Notes: generated by a model from the letters alone, not told the origin. Shown: positions 1 to 12,108, counted from the first letter of the stretch. The stretch is DNA of 64,000 nucleotides from Phanerodontia chrysosporium (GCA_001910725.1 MJGA01000005.1:496001-560000), one strand, 5' to 3'. Made by a program: numbers and translations.

Positions 1-6
1 GGCCTG

Positions 7-13
7 TATATAT
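7..13 (+). promoter_or_regulatory. TATA-like box of the GH17 gene
   Basis: A TATATAT run lies about 45 bp before the chosen ATG at 54. Position and sequence fit a core promoter, but it is at the window edge and nothing upstream can be seen. Confidence 0.4.
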
Positions 14-53
14 CTCGCTGCTGGCCAGCAGAACCTTGGCTCTCAGGTCAAGG

Positions 54-1422
54 ATGTCGCTCCTTACGTCCCTCCTCGCAGCTCTCGCGTGTGGCGCGTC
101 GCTCGTGTCAGCCGCACCTCTCACTCTCGACGCCGACGGGCAGAACGCGCCTGCGTCCGAGAACTGGTGGGGGAGCTGCTACCCCGCGCTGGACTTCCAC
201 AAGCCTCTCATTATGCCGCCAGATAACAGGCACTGGTGGTGCGATCCCAGCACGGAGTACGCCTTTGTCGGCTTTAGCTACGAGGTCACTGCCTGTAAGC
301 GCCCCCTCCATCTCATGTGGCGAGGGATATCTCACTGTTGTGCCATTTAGGTCAGAGTCGTGAACAGCTGAACAAGGAGTTCGCCGACATACGCTACCAC
401 TTCAACAGCCGCTATGTGCGACTCTATGGCGCGTGCGATAACGAGGGTTTCTAGTGAGTGCTGCTCCCGCGAGCGCCTTCGACTACACGTGGAGCTGATT
501 TGCGCCGACAGCGACGATGTCGTCGATGCAGCCTGGAATAACAACCTTGGCGTGCACGCGCTCGTCTGGGTGAGCATTCTGCTTCCCGCTGTTCATACAC
601 ACATTCTCACGAAACGTCAGTTTGGCTTCGACGGCGACGACATCTGGATATCGCGGCGTGACTCGCTCTTTGCGTCGCTGCATGCGAACCCGCTCGCCAA
701 GTTCGTGACGCGCGGCGTGCAGTTCGGCTCGGAGCCGCTCTTCGACAATGTGCTCCCTCACGACAAGCTCGCAGAGCAGGTGCTGCTCGCGAAGCAGAAC
801 CTGTCGAGCCTGAACATTCCCGTTACCGTCAGCGAGCTCGCGTATGGCTATCAGGAGCGCGGGGGCGCACAGGATGTGCTCGATGCCGTCGACTTTATCA
901 ATATCCACATGCTGCCATTCTTCTCACAGGAAGCATCAATCGGTGAGTTGGTATTCTCTGCCTCTTGAGCTTGCCGCTGACGCTTAGTCGGTAGCCAACG
1001 ACTCCTGGCCTCTGGTTACCAACGACCTCGACTGGTTCATAGAACACGGTGACGGCAAGAAGATGTATCTCGATGAGGTGCGAATTTCTGCTGTGATGGT
1101 ATTTTGTCAGCGTCTCACTTGTTTCCAGAACGGCTGGCCTTCAGTGACGTCTCCCAGCGTCCAACCCAATAGCCCGGATGCAGTGTCGGACATCCAGAAC
1201 GAACACGTCAGTGCCTTGGTGGCTATACTTCCTCATGACTCACGTGTCCTTCAGGACTACTTTGTTCTACTGGATCAACACTGCGAAGATTTCAAGACAG
1301 CTCCAGGCGGAGGTGTAGGCTGGTTCGCACATATCTACTCCGACTACATGGAGCCTGGCTATGGCATTTACGACGAGGACGGCAACATGAAGATTTCCTT
1401 CAAGCCGAGGACGCACTGCTGA
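54..1422 (+). CDS. Secreted glycoside hydrolase family 17 (beta-1,3-glucanase type)
   Basis: I read seven exons: 54-294, 351-453, 512-569, 621-942, 995-1077, 1129-1206 and 1255-1422. All junctions are GT-AG and in phase, giving 350 residues. The protein opens with a hydrophobic signal peptide (Leu/Ala-rich, ending near SAAP at residue 22). Two GH17 landmarks are present: FGSEPLF with Glu172 as likely acid/base, and LDENGWPS with Glu269 as likely nucleophile, split across an intron. The family hydrolyses or remodels beta-1,3-glucan, so a role in cell wall or extracellular glucan turnover is likely. An upstream in-frame TTG at 36 is not needed because the ATG at 54 starts the signal peptide. 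No C-terminal GPI signal is seen. Confidence 0.85.
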
Positions 1423-1718
1423 TGAGTTTCAATCACTACGGCCTGGCTGCTAATGACACACGATCCTTATATGAGGTTATGAGCTAGAATGACAGGCCTT
1501 GTGTATTTATTACGTCTGTAGCGTTACAACAATGCCTAGCATGGCTGAACTCTGATCTGACCAGATACAAGAACGTCACTGATACGTTCAGAGACCGGCT
1601 ACGAGCAGTCTGTGTCCCGGGACAGAGGTATAGTGAAAGTCCGGTAACCTAATTGACGAGTCCAATTGAAATGTCTGTCCGATGTGGTCTGTTTGATGGC
1701 AGAGAGTGTGTGGAACGA

Positions 1719-2692
1719 TCAGGCAAAGATAGCGAAAGCAGACGAAAGCACAACGAGAGCGGTGGCACCGAGGCCGGCGTTCATGCCCATGGCGCTGTTG
1801 GTCTTGGTATCGGCGGTGCCGTTCCCAGCGGCACCAAACGACTTGACATCCGAAGGCGTCTGTCCATCTATAGAAAACTCGATGAGAGCTGTACATTTAC
1901 ACATTTGACCCGCGATACTCACCAACAAAGCTGGCACCGCACAAATTCTCGACGTTGGTCTCAGCGCTGGAGTTGGTGAGGCCGGGGAACGCCTTGTTGA
2001 TGATGTTGTACCACTCCTTGCTGCAGTCCGTGCACTGGATGCTCGCAGGCAGGTTCGGCACACCCGATCCGACCACCTGACCGATGAACTGCTGGAGACC
2101 CGTCTGGGACAAGGGGCCGACCACGTTCTGCAGGTTCGTCAAGAACTCAGTCGGGCAGAGCGTGCTGTTCGTCGTGCTGCAGTGCACATATATAGGTCAG
2201 TGTCAAGCGCCCACGGGCAGCGGAGTCCGAGCGGACGTACTCCTGCAGGCAGGCCATCTCGCGGAGCGACGGGTAGAACTGCTGGGCGAGCGACGTGAGC
2301 TGGTCCGCGGTGAGGTTGGCGAGGCCGGCCTCTTGCAGCTCGGCCTGGCAGCCGGAGACGACGTCGTTCGCGACCGCAGAGAGCGTGGCGTTCGAACACG
2401 GCGACTGGTCGCACATGCCCTGCAGCCAGTTGTCGACCGGGCCAACGAGCGAGGCGTTCTGGTTCGCGGTGAGCACGGTCGCGATGCCCGACGGGTTGAG
2501 ACACTGGGCGCCGGCGTCGGTCAGCAGCCCTGCAAGAGCTCCTTTGCACTGCGAAGAGATCCTGCAGTGAATCACCTCAGCCCATCTGTCCGGATGCACC
2601 GAGAAAGAAGCGACTCACGACTGCGCACTTGCAATCCCAGCAAGGGCGGCAACGCCAATAACGGCAGCAGAAAGCCTGGTGGACGACAGCAT
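1719..2692 (-). CDS. Secreted, GPI-anchored Cys-rich protein of unknown function
   Basis: Four exons on the minus strand join in phase: 2619-2692, 2241-2561, 1923-2176 and 1719-1867, coding 265 residues. The start ATG at 2692 begins a clear signal peptide (MLSSTRLSAAVIGVAALAG, cleavage near ASA-QS). The mature part is Cys-rich with several N-glycosylation sequons (QNAS, CSNAT, NLT, NST, NSS). The C-terminus is a small-residue region followed by a hydrophobic tail (GATALVVLSSAFAIFA), as in GPI attachment signals. I infer a cell-surface protein. I do not recognise a catalytic domain or a named family. Confidence 0.75.
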
Positions 2693-4618
2693 TATGGTAC
2701 AGCGGCGAGACGAACAGGAGGCCTGGGTCTGGTGGTGGTGGTGGTGATGGTGGTTGGGTATGAAGGTGTGATGTCCGGAAGAAAAAGTGTGCGGACAAAA
2801 ATGACCTTGCAGCCTGCTACGCGATCGTGGATGCTGTGCGAAGACCTTCGTGAGCGCAACGGGGCCAGTGAGCCCGAAGTCGGAGGCGCCTAGTTTTTAT
2901 GCACGCCGTCCGCAAAGGCAATCGAGTCCCACAGTCCAACCATAACAACTTACTTTTATTGCCTGACGACGACCCCGCACAGCCGACACACACAACGTTG
3001 TCGCTTTCCAGATGCTTTCTTCGACAAGCGACAATTGCCTTGCCACCCCGCAACGCCCAGGAACACCCCTGCGGAAACGCCCGGGTTACCGGAATTGGAA
3101 TGCGCTGTGGAACGAAGCTTCATGACTGATCATCGATGAGACATCTTGCTGTGCGTGCACGGCCGCTATTCGAAGCTGCGTACTGCACATCATGCTATCC
3201 GGCGGAAGATGACAAGGAATGGGAACGTTCGGATGTAATTACAACCCTCATTATTGAGATACGCCACTTTTACGACGCCAATGTAACCCCCCAGCGACGG
3301 CAGGCAGTAGCCATAGCAGATACGTTCCCATGCCGGACAACCGACCCTACGGTAATTAGTCGTATCTCCGGTCCGCGTCGATGGTACAAGACAAGACGAC
3401 AATATTACGCGGCATTGCACGAAGGCCGTCAGAGTTGGAGAAGCTCTCCAGCATGACCACTTGTCTTGCTGCTGTCTTCGGCTTCAGGAGAGCTACGCTC
3501 CGCAAATGGTCCCGAGAGCTTCCTTGCCTTGGGACCTGATGACACGAGAACTGTCTCGGCGTCCAGAGTAGTTACCTTGAAGATCCCTCTTTCTCCATAA
3601 GTGTCGCAGCTTCGGGATGCCTTGGTCATGCGCCGTTCTCCACGTCCGTCTCGCTGAGTCAATCTGCGGTCGGCGGACGCTAGCGGCCTAGCTCTCCATG
3701 TTTGGTTGGCCCTAGCATACTTGACTAGTCCTCCTACGTATCGCGGCCCTCGTCAGACAGTCTTACAGCTTGCAGAGTCAGCGTCGTATGCATCACCGTC
3801 ACAAGAGACTCACAAATCAGCGTGGCGTGCGTAGACGAATCATGGGCGTCTTACGGTGAGTCGTTGGAACGCCGAGACCGTCCAGACCCACGTCTTCCGG
3901 ATTCTGCTCCCGCGAGGGTCATACGGCCAGGAGCAGCAGAACTCTCGATGTGGCCCCAAACAGCACAGAGTTTGAACCTAGCACAGCCGGACACCCTTAG
4001 GGCCCGGCACCGCTGCCACTGCGCACATATCAGCGGCAAGGCACGAGAGGCACTCCGATTGACTTACGGCACTTTAGGCACGGCAACGCGAGGCGAGAAT
4101 CGCGCGCGATGCATCACATGGCAGCAGTTTGGGACGCGCGGACGACGCAATCGGGCACGGCGGTGAACCGTGTCCGCGCCGGGCGAGCGAGCGAGCGATG
4201 TCGGAGCGATTGGGAGGAAGATAGCGGGTGGGGCCTCTGGAACGCGCGAATCGCTCATCAGCGTCGAGCTTGGCGGCCCTGCCGTAGAAGCCACGGTGTC
4301 TCGGCATGCGCATCGGGCCAGCGTGTGCCGGCCAGTGTTCCTAGGAAAGTGTGAGTATGCAGACGGGGTAGATGCTCGTTTTCACCGTTGCTGCGGTGTC
4401 TCCGAAGTGTAGAGCATGGGTACGAGCAGTAAATTGACGTGGATTGCAATGTTATGAAGGGAAGCACATCAGGTACGGGTGTTGAGGAAGTTTTTTCGAC
4501 GTCGGGCTCAGCGTTGGCAGTCGTCTAGTGCCCGCGCTCCGACGAGCAGCCGGGTGCACCTAGGATGATATCTCAGTATAGGCATATTAAACACCTCTAG
4601 CACGTCTAGCAGAGAAGA
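2693..4618. other. About 1.9 kb with no gene I can support
   Basis: Open frames on both strands are short, overlap one another and show no convincing splice structure or known motif. The 2.7-2.9 kb end is probably the promoter of the GPI-anchored gene to its left, which reads away from here. A minus-strand stretch at 3429-3662 has a protein-like composition but no recognisable domain. Confidence 0.4.
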
Positions 4619-5906
4619 CTACCGACTAACCAGCTCTCTCAGGGCAGATCTCCTGCGAGAGACCCTGTGGTCTGGGCGAACATCAACCTGTTGAACCAGA
4701 TTGGGACGCGCACCGGAAGGCAGGCAAGGTTTTTGATCCGTCGATGCCGGAGATGCACGAGGGGCTGCCCGGGCTGACCCCGACCACCGCCGTGCGTCCC
4801 GCAACGTCGCCTCTTCGGTTTTCCTGCACAACCGCGACTGCATCTCCTTGGCATGTTCGCACAATTGCCTCGCTTCCGCTTCCCAGGAGCCTTTCATATG
4901 CCTCTCTGCGGCCTCTAGACGCTGCAGGCGACGTCGCGCGCGCAGGCTTTCCTCGTAGAAGCCCGGCGGTGGGAGAAGGTGCTCACATGGGCGCGCGAAC
5001 AGAAGGCATCGCCGCACCCGACGTCTGTTCTAACCTCTAATTCTCAGAAGTTGACATACGCGGACGACCCTGCGCTTCCGTCTGATTGAAAGTCTCTCTG
5101 GCCAGACTGGGCTCGCACGGCGATGATCGCTTCCATATGACCTCTAAGGGTCGTCCCCGGCGGAAACGAGAGCTTACAGGCGAGCGGATGTCCCAGGCGG
5201 GGCAGGTACGTACACCCCGCAACGCATGGCGCTCTTCCAGCTGCTGACATGAAGCGTGCTCGCAAACGGTGGAACGGTCTCGCCCGGCGGACATGCTCGT
5301 CAGTGGGCATGTCGCTATCTTGCTAGAACATGGACCGACACCGGTCCACCGGCTTAAACCCTTTACGCGGGCGCATAGCAGGAACATACCGCCTAGCTCG
5401 CATCTCGATCCCTGCTGTCGTCCTTCTCATGGCCCTCGGGAAGGCGGGGGCAGCTGACTGTGCGCGTCTCTTTTCGAGCTGCGTTCCGGGTGTCTGATAG
5501 GGAACACGAAGGCAGCAAGAACGCACCAGAGTGATGCCATGGCGCGCTATCACACTTCACAGGCCCGTCTTGTCGCTATGTGCGCACTACCTGAGAGCTA
5601 TCAGCCGCCAGCAGGTGAGCCACTGTGGCCTGTTCGGCTCCCCGAGCTCCGTCGCAAGCAGACAGGTTACCGCAAACACGGTTGGTCATCAGTCGCTGGG
5701 CTTCGGGCAGTGTGAACTGACCAATCTTTACGAGTGATGCACCTGTTTGTAATTCCAGGGGGTCGCGAGCGAAGGCCAAGGCCTACTTGAGCCTTCTCAA
5801 CTTCCTCGAGTGCTCCCGTCGGCGGCTGGCCACGGTCGTCTGCTGCAGAGGCATACGCGAGGTCTGTATTCAGTGCAATTTCGCTGCCGCCGATTTCTGA
5901 TGGCAT
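4619..5906 (-). pseudogene. Possible decayed spliced gene, unknown family
   Basis: Several minus-strand stretches look protein-like in order: 5906 to about 5785 (start MPSEIGGSEIALN, ending in a charged GALEEVEKAQ helix), then about 5780-5670 in another frame (LAFARDPLELQTGASLV), then 5387-5044, then 5017-4619 with a charged helical segment (RLQRLEAAERHMKGSW). The first frame change at about 5785 is not explained by a GT-AG intron, and the downstream parts do not join cleanly. I therefore suspect a degraded gene. It could also be a real gene whose exons I have misjoined, or chance frames in GC-rich DNA. Confidence 0.28.
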
Positions 5907-6064
5907 GACGTTGGCCTCTGCTCTGAGCGTTCAAAATGCGGGGAAGAACGAGCGCCCTCTGTGACGGCAATCGAGATCGGTGCGATGTACAAAAAGGTTC
6001 GTGTGTATGGTGTGTGTGTATGCTATAATACATGGCGTATGCACTATCCGAGAGCAGTGTTTTA

Positions 6065-6799
6065 TCACAATTTCCAATGCTGGACGTCTACCAGGGAGCG
6101 CTCGAACGGGAAATCGCCCTCCCATCGCGCGGTGTCGTCCTCGCTCGCGCACAGCGTCTCCTCAAGGTCTCGCAGGGTCTTCCGTGCCGCGTCGAGGTCG
6201 GCCACGCGTCCCGCGCCGAACTCCTCGCGCGCGCTCTGCAGGGCCTGCGCGATGTCCGCGTCGACGGCTGCGAGGGTCGCCGCGAGGGCGCCGTCGAGGT
6301 CCCAGCGGCGGCCGAGCGTGCCCCGGGCGACGGACGTGAGCAGCGCGAGGCTCGCGAAGCCCATGCCCGCGCCGTAGAGCGCCCGCGCGCGGCGGAGCGT
6401 CGCCTCGAGCGACGGCGACGCCTCCGCGAGCCCGTCTGCGCGCGTGGTGAAGTGGGCCGCGGGCGGTGGTGTCGGATGCCGCGTGCTCGTCTGCGCGAAG
6501 CGTTTCCGGGCTGCGGTGGTGAAGGCGGCCGCGGTGCTCGGTGGGCAGCTCGCGAGCATGGTGCGCATGATCGCACGCAGGCTGTTTGGGCCCTCGGCGT
6601 CAGAATGAGCGCGGAGAGCAGGTGGGGGAGAGACGCGTACTCGTCGGCCTCGGCGTTAGCAATGAAGCTATCTACCATCAGGTTTCTGCAGGGTGTGTGA
6701 GCGAATGGAGGGCCGGGTGGTGTGGAGGAAGACTCACACATGGGCAAAGCTGCCTTTGGGCTCGAATGCGGTGGCGTGGTTCGTCTGAGGGGCGGGCAT
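6065..6799 (-). CDS. Uncharacterised helical protein, 207 residues
   Basis: Three exons fit in phase: 6738-6799, 6641-6685 and 6065-6581. The protein starts MPAPQTNHATAFEPKGSFAHV and ends ERSLVDVQHWKL. It has no signal peptide. Much of it is predicted helical and Ala-rich, and one segment (YGAGMGFASLALLTSVA) is apolar enough to be a buried helix or a single membrane span. The C-terminal half is an acidic amphipathic helix region. I do not recognise the family. A TATAAG lies 77 bp upstream on the same strand. The 48-nt intron 2 carries a CTGAC branch-like sequence, which supports the model. Confidence 0.65.
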
Positions 6800-6875
6800 G
6801 GCAGGCGTGGCAGAGATAGGAGGAGAGGGAGGGCGGGGGTCTGAGTGTGGGGTAGAGGCGGGCCAGGTCAGGGTT

Positions 6876-6881
6876 CTTATA
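6876..6881 (-). promoter_or_regulatory. TATA-like box
   Basis: TATAAG on the minus strand lies 77 bp before the ATG at 6799, a typical distance for a fungal core promoter. Confidence 0.4.
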
Positions 6882-6899
6882 GCAGAGAGCTGAGGCTCG

Positions 6900-7622
6900 C
6901 GGGGTGATCAGAAGTCGGGTGACAGGCGTAGCGCAGCCGTGTGGTGGAACATCGGCTCGGTGAGGTTCCAGGTACAAGAAAGCGACAAAAAAGGGGACAC
7001 TCGTTGTAACATTGCCTTCTGGATATTCGGGCAATTGATGCGTCGCCGTCGGCCGGCGTCTGCAGCGAACAGGCCCTGACGAGCCAGCATCTCGTGCATG
7101 CAGCTGAACATCACACCAGGCTGAAGGCTGAAGCTGAAGGCTGTCTGCTTGTCTGCCTGGCCTGTCGTCAGGCCGAGAGCTCGAGCTGTCTCCGCACCGT
7201 CGGAACTCGCGGGCGCCTTGTCTGCTGGGTCGATCTGCGGCGACCAAAGTAGATCCCTGAAGGCCATGAGGCCCTCTCACCGAGCCAGACAAGGCCCAAC
7301 CACCCCAACATCCACAGCGACCTCACCGCGGCCACCGCGCCTCCAAGGGTCCTGCTCCTCGTCGGATCGCCCCTCCTTGCTGGCGCCAGGCTTTGTCCTC
7401 CCAGCTTGTGCTGCCTGCGCCTCCCGAGCACGGTTTCACCCGGCATCCAATCTAGTCAGCGGGGGTCTTATCGGGATTTCACGAACCCCCATGCAGCCCT
7501 CCTGACACCCTGATGGGCCTCGCTTCGAGCTCGCAGCGGCCTCTGCACACTATCCCGTCGCCTTTCGAGGGGCCCTCTGTCCGCACATCCATGATCCGAC
7601 GGGGGGCAGCCATGGTCAATCA
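6900..7622. other. Intergenic region between divergent genes; one unsupported small ORF
   Basis: This lies between the leftward gene ending at 6799 and the rightward reductase, and should hold both promoters. A minus-strand 119-codon ATG frame at 7267-6908 (MAFRDLLWSPQID...) has no domain, no intron signature and no recognisable motif, so I leave it unannotated as a gene. Confidence 0.35.
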
Positions 7623-7628
7623 TATAAG
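7623..7628 (+). promoter_or_regulatory. TATA-like box of the aldo/keto reductase gene
   Basis: TATAAG sits 96 bp upstream of the ATG at 7719 on the same strand. Confidence 0.4.
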
Positions 7629-7718
7629 GACTCCTAGCTAGCCCACTCCGCCTCACCTTCAGCTGCCGCACTCACATCACATCTCCCCGCCCTTCGCTTC
7701 CCTTGCATCCGTACACCC

Positions 7719-9306
7719 ATGGCCACCACCTCCACACAAGTCCCCCTCGAGACCTTCCGCCTCGGCAGGTTCACCGTCCCAAGGCTCTTCAACGGCCTCT
7801 GGCAGCTCTCCAGCAACGCATGGGGCAGCGCGCCCTCGCCCAAGATCCGCCGACACATGGCCCAGTACGCCGAGCAGGGGTACATTGCCTTTGGTATGCC
7901 CTTCCTGCGATGTATACTTCTTTCTCTCACGCACGCTCTCCCACCCCGCAGACATGGTGAGTCTGCCGCGCCCCCGCCTCAACACTCAGCCACATCTGCT
8001 GATTTGGCATCGCGCGTGCTTCTCTAGGGTGCGTTCGCAGTCTCCCGTCTGCTGCCCGCGGAAGCAATGCTCACTGCTTGTCTCCCCCGACAGCTGATCA
8101 CTATGGAAGCGCAGAGCTGCTCTTCGTACGTCGGCATTGTGGCCCCGCCGACCCAATTGCAATTTTTTTTGCTGACCTCGTTCCTGCTGCGAACAGGGCC
8201 AGTTCCGGAAAACGCTGCCCTCGCCCAGCGACGTCGTGTGCGCGACAAAGTGGTGTGTCTTCCGCCAGATCACCCCCACACGCGCCGTCGTCGAGGCTGC
8301 GGTGCAGGAGCGGCTCGACCGCACGCAGAGCGCGAGCGTCGATCTCCTGCAGGTACGCCGCGAACCGCCATCGCACATAATGCGTTCGCACGCTCAACAG
8401 ACGCAGTTCCATTGGCAGGACTACTCGGATAAAGGTTATCTGACAGCGCTGCAGCACCTGCAGAGCCTCCAGGCCGAGGGTAAAATCGGCGAGATTGGTC
8501 TGTGCAACTTTGATGCGATACACACAGACGAGATCTGCGCGTCTCTGGGCCCCGGAGCCATCGTTTCTAATCAAATTCAGGTAGGGACCACTGCATTGCT
8601 GCCGCCGGCCGCCTGCTGACGCGGAGAGGCAGTTTTCGCTCATTGACACTCGCCCGCTGCACGGAATGGCGGACGTGTGCGAGAAGCACAACGTCAAGCT
8701 GCTCACGTACGGCACATTGGTAAGTTGTACGGTGCGCGCAGGGGTCGAGCACAGGCTCATCCCCGCGTCTCTGCACAGTGTGGCGGGTTCCTGAGTGACA
8801 CTTGGCTCGGCGCCGCGGAACCCGATCTGTACACGGGCGATGTGACACCGTCTCAGCGCAAGGTGCGCCGCCCCCCACTGGCTGATCGGCGCGATGGCAC
8901 CCTGACTAGCGCGACGCCGCAGTACTACGACATGATCGTGAAGGCGTGGGGCGACTGGCCGCTCTTCCAGGAGCTGCTCGCCGTGCTGCGCGCCATCGGC
9001 GACCGCCACGGCGGTGCGAGCATCGCCAACGTCGCGACGCGCTGGGTGCTCGACCACCGCTGCGTCGGCGCCGTCATCATCGGTGCGCGGCGCGTCCCTC
9101 CGTCCTCCGTTTCTCCGCAGCTGACCCCTCGTGCACGGCGTTCAGGCGCACGCCTGGGCATCACGGACCACGCAGAGGACAACGCAAAGGTGATGGCCCT
9201 CCGGCTCGACGACGCAGACAGGGCCGCCATCGAGGCGGTGCTCGACCGCTCCAACGGCCGGCGGCTCATCACGACCATCGGCGACTGTGGCGCGGAGTAC
9301 CGCTAG
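7719..9306 (+). CDS. Aldo/keto reductase
   Basis: Exons: 7719-7893, 7952-7956, a predicted single base at 8028, 8094-8125, 8197-8352, 8401-8580, 8633-8719, 8779-8862, 8923-9082 and 9146-9306, giving 346 residues. The AKR tetrad is readable: Asp59 and Tyr64 in DMADHYGSAE, Lys89 in CATKW, and His127 in QFHWQDY. The fold's typical strand-end phrases follow (GLCNF, SNQIQ, NVATRWVL, VIIGAR). The family reduces aldehydes and ketones with NADPH; the substrate cannot be told. Frame continuity between GACATG and GCTGATCAC needs one extra G. Either a 1-nt exon at 8028 between two canonical introns (7957-8027 and 8029-8093) supplies it, or one G is missing from the sequence at 7956-7957. Confidence 0.85.
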
Positions 9307-10940
9307 TCCGGCGGCGCGTGCGGCGGTCCCTCCCTGCGCTGCGCTCCCGTGCAGTTGGCCCTTTCCATCGAGTGCAGATTGCGATTCTGGTGCGGTCCTG
9401 CCTCAGCGCAGGTATGTGGCACGCGCGGCTGGTCCCGGGTGCGCTGCCTGCGCTAGTACTTTACAGGCATGCGGCCCCCATGGATGGCGTCGTGCGTCCC
9501 CGAGGCCGCCATTTGTACACTAGCTGCTTCTGCCGTCGTGATGACGTCTTGCTCAAGAAATGCGAATTTGATTTTTCTAGATGGTGACACAGCGAGGGCC
9601 ACGACGCGCCCTTGCAGTGCCCGGTGCGACATGTCGCCTTGTGCCGCTGGTGCTCCAGCGCGCTGCTCAGATCGCAGCTAGGTGCTGTGGCGGCTCGATG
9701 GAGCGACAATATGTGCGATCAAGATCAAGGGCACTGCGGCGCCCGCGACGCTGGTCATACTTCACCCAATGGATCCCAGATGTGGCGCATCGATTCAGGC
9801 GACATCCTGCCCCGGTCCTGCCTTGCTGTCGTCAACCCTGCTTGGTGGCCGGCAGCATTAGGCTCTGTGATCATGGGGAGCATGCTTGCGTGCCGTCAGG
9901 ACAGTCATCATGGGGCTGTAAGGACCCCCGTCGCTCGCCCCCTCTAGCCCGAAAGCCTATACCATCGGCGGACAGCGAGGCCTTCTTCGTCGCGGCGGAC
10001 GATACCCGTGCTTAGTCCTATCCTCTTGCTGCTGCGTGATGCTCTGGCCATCGTCACCATGTGGATAGCGGGAGCACGTAATACTATCCTATACCAAGCA
10101 TCGCCCGCTTTGGCAAAGTTTTGCTGACATGTACATCAGTCCGCTAAGCGGTCCAGTTCCGCGGTCCTCGGCCGAGAGGGTTTCGGCGCTGCAGAGGACC
10201 TGTGCATCCCAGTCAACAGGTTAGGTCGACTCGCGGTGTGCGGGCAAGAAGCGTTTCGGCGTTGTGCGGCGCTTCTCTGCCCGAGTTCGAGATACAGAAC
10301 AACACAGGATCCTTGCAGTGCTGCAATCATCGCGGCAACGGGTGGATTTACGATTCATCCAGAAAGGAAGGTGTGCTAGTTTGCGGGAGTGGCAGTGTGT
10401 CTATTTACGGCGATGGCAGCTACAGGCAACCCTACAAGTCGCCGGAGGCGCTGCTACGGAGGCGGGATGTAGTCCTTTGCGATCTATCTCTGCGGAGCAG
10501 CGGTCGAAGGTTTTGGTGCTGGGATGCTAGCGGCCTTGCTTCACATGGATGTAATATCGATTACGTCCAGGAGACCCTGCATGGCGAGGCGTCTCAGGCC
10601 GCTGGGGCTGCGTGACTGGGAGCAGTGCTCCCTAGATCTCGCTTCCTTGAACGGAGAAGCTCGGAGGTTCAGTCTGGCTAGACACAGCACGTCTCCACAA
10701 GCAACAGATAGAGTCGCCTCGATACGCGGAAACCCAGATGTTACTGTCTCCGAGGGGAACGAACCATGTTGTAAACGTCCGCTCGCCTCGCACGCATTCT
10801 TGGACACCTTCCGAATCAGGGTGCTCTGCAGAAGCATCGCAGAACAAGCGCGCGGCAGCTGCGGCGAACGCGTCTGCCCCGCGGATTGCTCCTGCTCTGC
10901 TCCGCTCAACGGGCGTCGAGGCTCGCATTCTCCCGTAAAC
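9307..10940. other. 1.6 kb between two rightward genes; nothing recognised
   Basis: Open frames here are short, on both strands, without matching splice sites or motifs. The last few hundred bases should contain the promoter of the thioesterase gene. Confidence 0.4.
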
Positions 10941-12108
10941 ATGCTATCGCTGTACTCGCTGATTTCGCTGCTCTCGCTGCCGCTGCTGCTGTCTGCGTCT
11001 GCGATTCCGACAAACGACTACTCCAAGCGGATCCGGCCTTTAGTGATATGGCACGGCATGGGTGATACCTACAACTCTCCTGGGATGCTCGAGGCCATAG
11101 ATGAGATCAAGTCTGCGCACCCTGGCATCTTCGTACATTCTGTGTATCTCGCCGAAGCGGCCGACGACGACCGGAAGGCTGCGTACGTACGTGCTACCAT
11201 TTCCCCGAGCCAGGAACACTACTGGACAGTCCTGGGCAGTTCGGAAACGTGAACGAGCAGCTTGCCGTCGTGGCAGAGCAGCTGAACAACATCACAGAGC
11301 TGCGGCATGGCTTCGACGCTATCGGCTTCTCCCAAGGTGCGTTCTATGCGCGGGTTGATCCTACAAACGTGCAACCGCATTGCTCACATCGCGCCCAGCG
11401 GGCCAGTTCTGGCGGGCATATGTCGAACGCTACAACTCGCCACCGGTACACAACCTCATCACATTTGGCTCACAGCACATGGGAGTCTCCGACCTGCCGC
11501 TGTGCAAGCCGTTCGACGTGCCGTGCCAGCTTGCGCGTCGGGCCGCCCGCGGCAGTGCGTACAGCCCATGGGTGCAGGCGAACATCGTCCAGGTTCGTGC
11601 TTTCTCGCGAATCCCGGCTACGTTTCAAACATTGCAGCCGTGCTGAGACCCTCCGCCAGGCGCAGTACTACCGGACCCCGACCAGCTCCCGCTCTACCTG
11701 TCGCGGAACCACTTCTTGCCTGACATCAACGGCGAAATTGACGACGCGGTGAACGAGACCTACCGCGCGCACCTCGAGAGCCTCAACAAGCTCGTCCTCG
11801 TGCTCTTTGCGCAGGACACGACCGTCGTGCCCAAGGAGAGCAGCTGGTTTGGCTCGTACGCGCCCGCCGACGCGGAGGCGGCCACCTCGCCCGAGAGGAC
11901 GGTCATTCCCATGCGCCTGCAGCCACTTTACACTGAGAACCGCATCGGCCTGCGGACGCTCGATGAGCGTGGTGACCTTGAGCTCGTCAGTTGCGAGGGC
12001 GAGCACATGCACATCACAACCAAGTGTTGGCTGCCGCTCATTGAAAGTTATGTCGGAGGTGTGCTCGAGGGCTCGCACGCACTAGATGCCATGCTCAGGG
12101 TCCAATGA
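10941..12108 (+). CDS. PPT1: Palmitoyl-protein thioesterase, with an apparent -1 frameshift
   Basis: Exons: 10941-11186, 11240-11336, 11399-11592 and 11660-12108. A signal peptide (LISLLSLPLLLSASA) is followed by the PPT1 core: PLVIWHGMGDTYNSPG, the nucleophile Ser113 in GFSQ, RAYVERYNSPPVHNLITFGSQHMGV, the Asp region FAQDTTVVPKESSWF and the His motif CEGEHMHI. PPT1 removes thioester-linked palmitate from proteins in the vacuole/lysosome. In this model Ser113 is followed by Gln-Ala rather than the usual Gln-Gly. Exon 4 begins in frame (AQYYR) but continues correctly (DQLPLYLSRNHFLPDINGE) only after a one-base shift at about 11670-11676. As written the gene is broken; a single missing G would explain it. 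Confidence 0.85.

Noticed and set aside
2084..2893. Long plus-strand ORF over the GPI-protein gene
   Set aside because: It is antisense to well-supported exons with a signal peptide and GPI signal. GC-rich exons leave open frames on the opposite strand.
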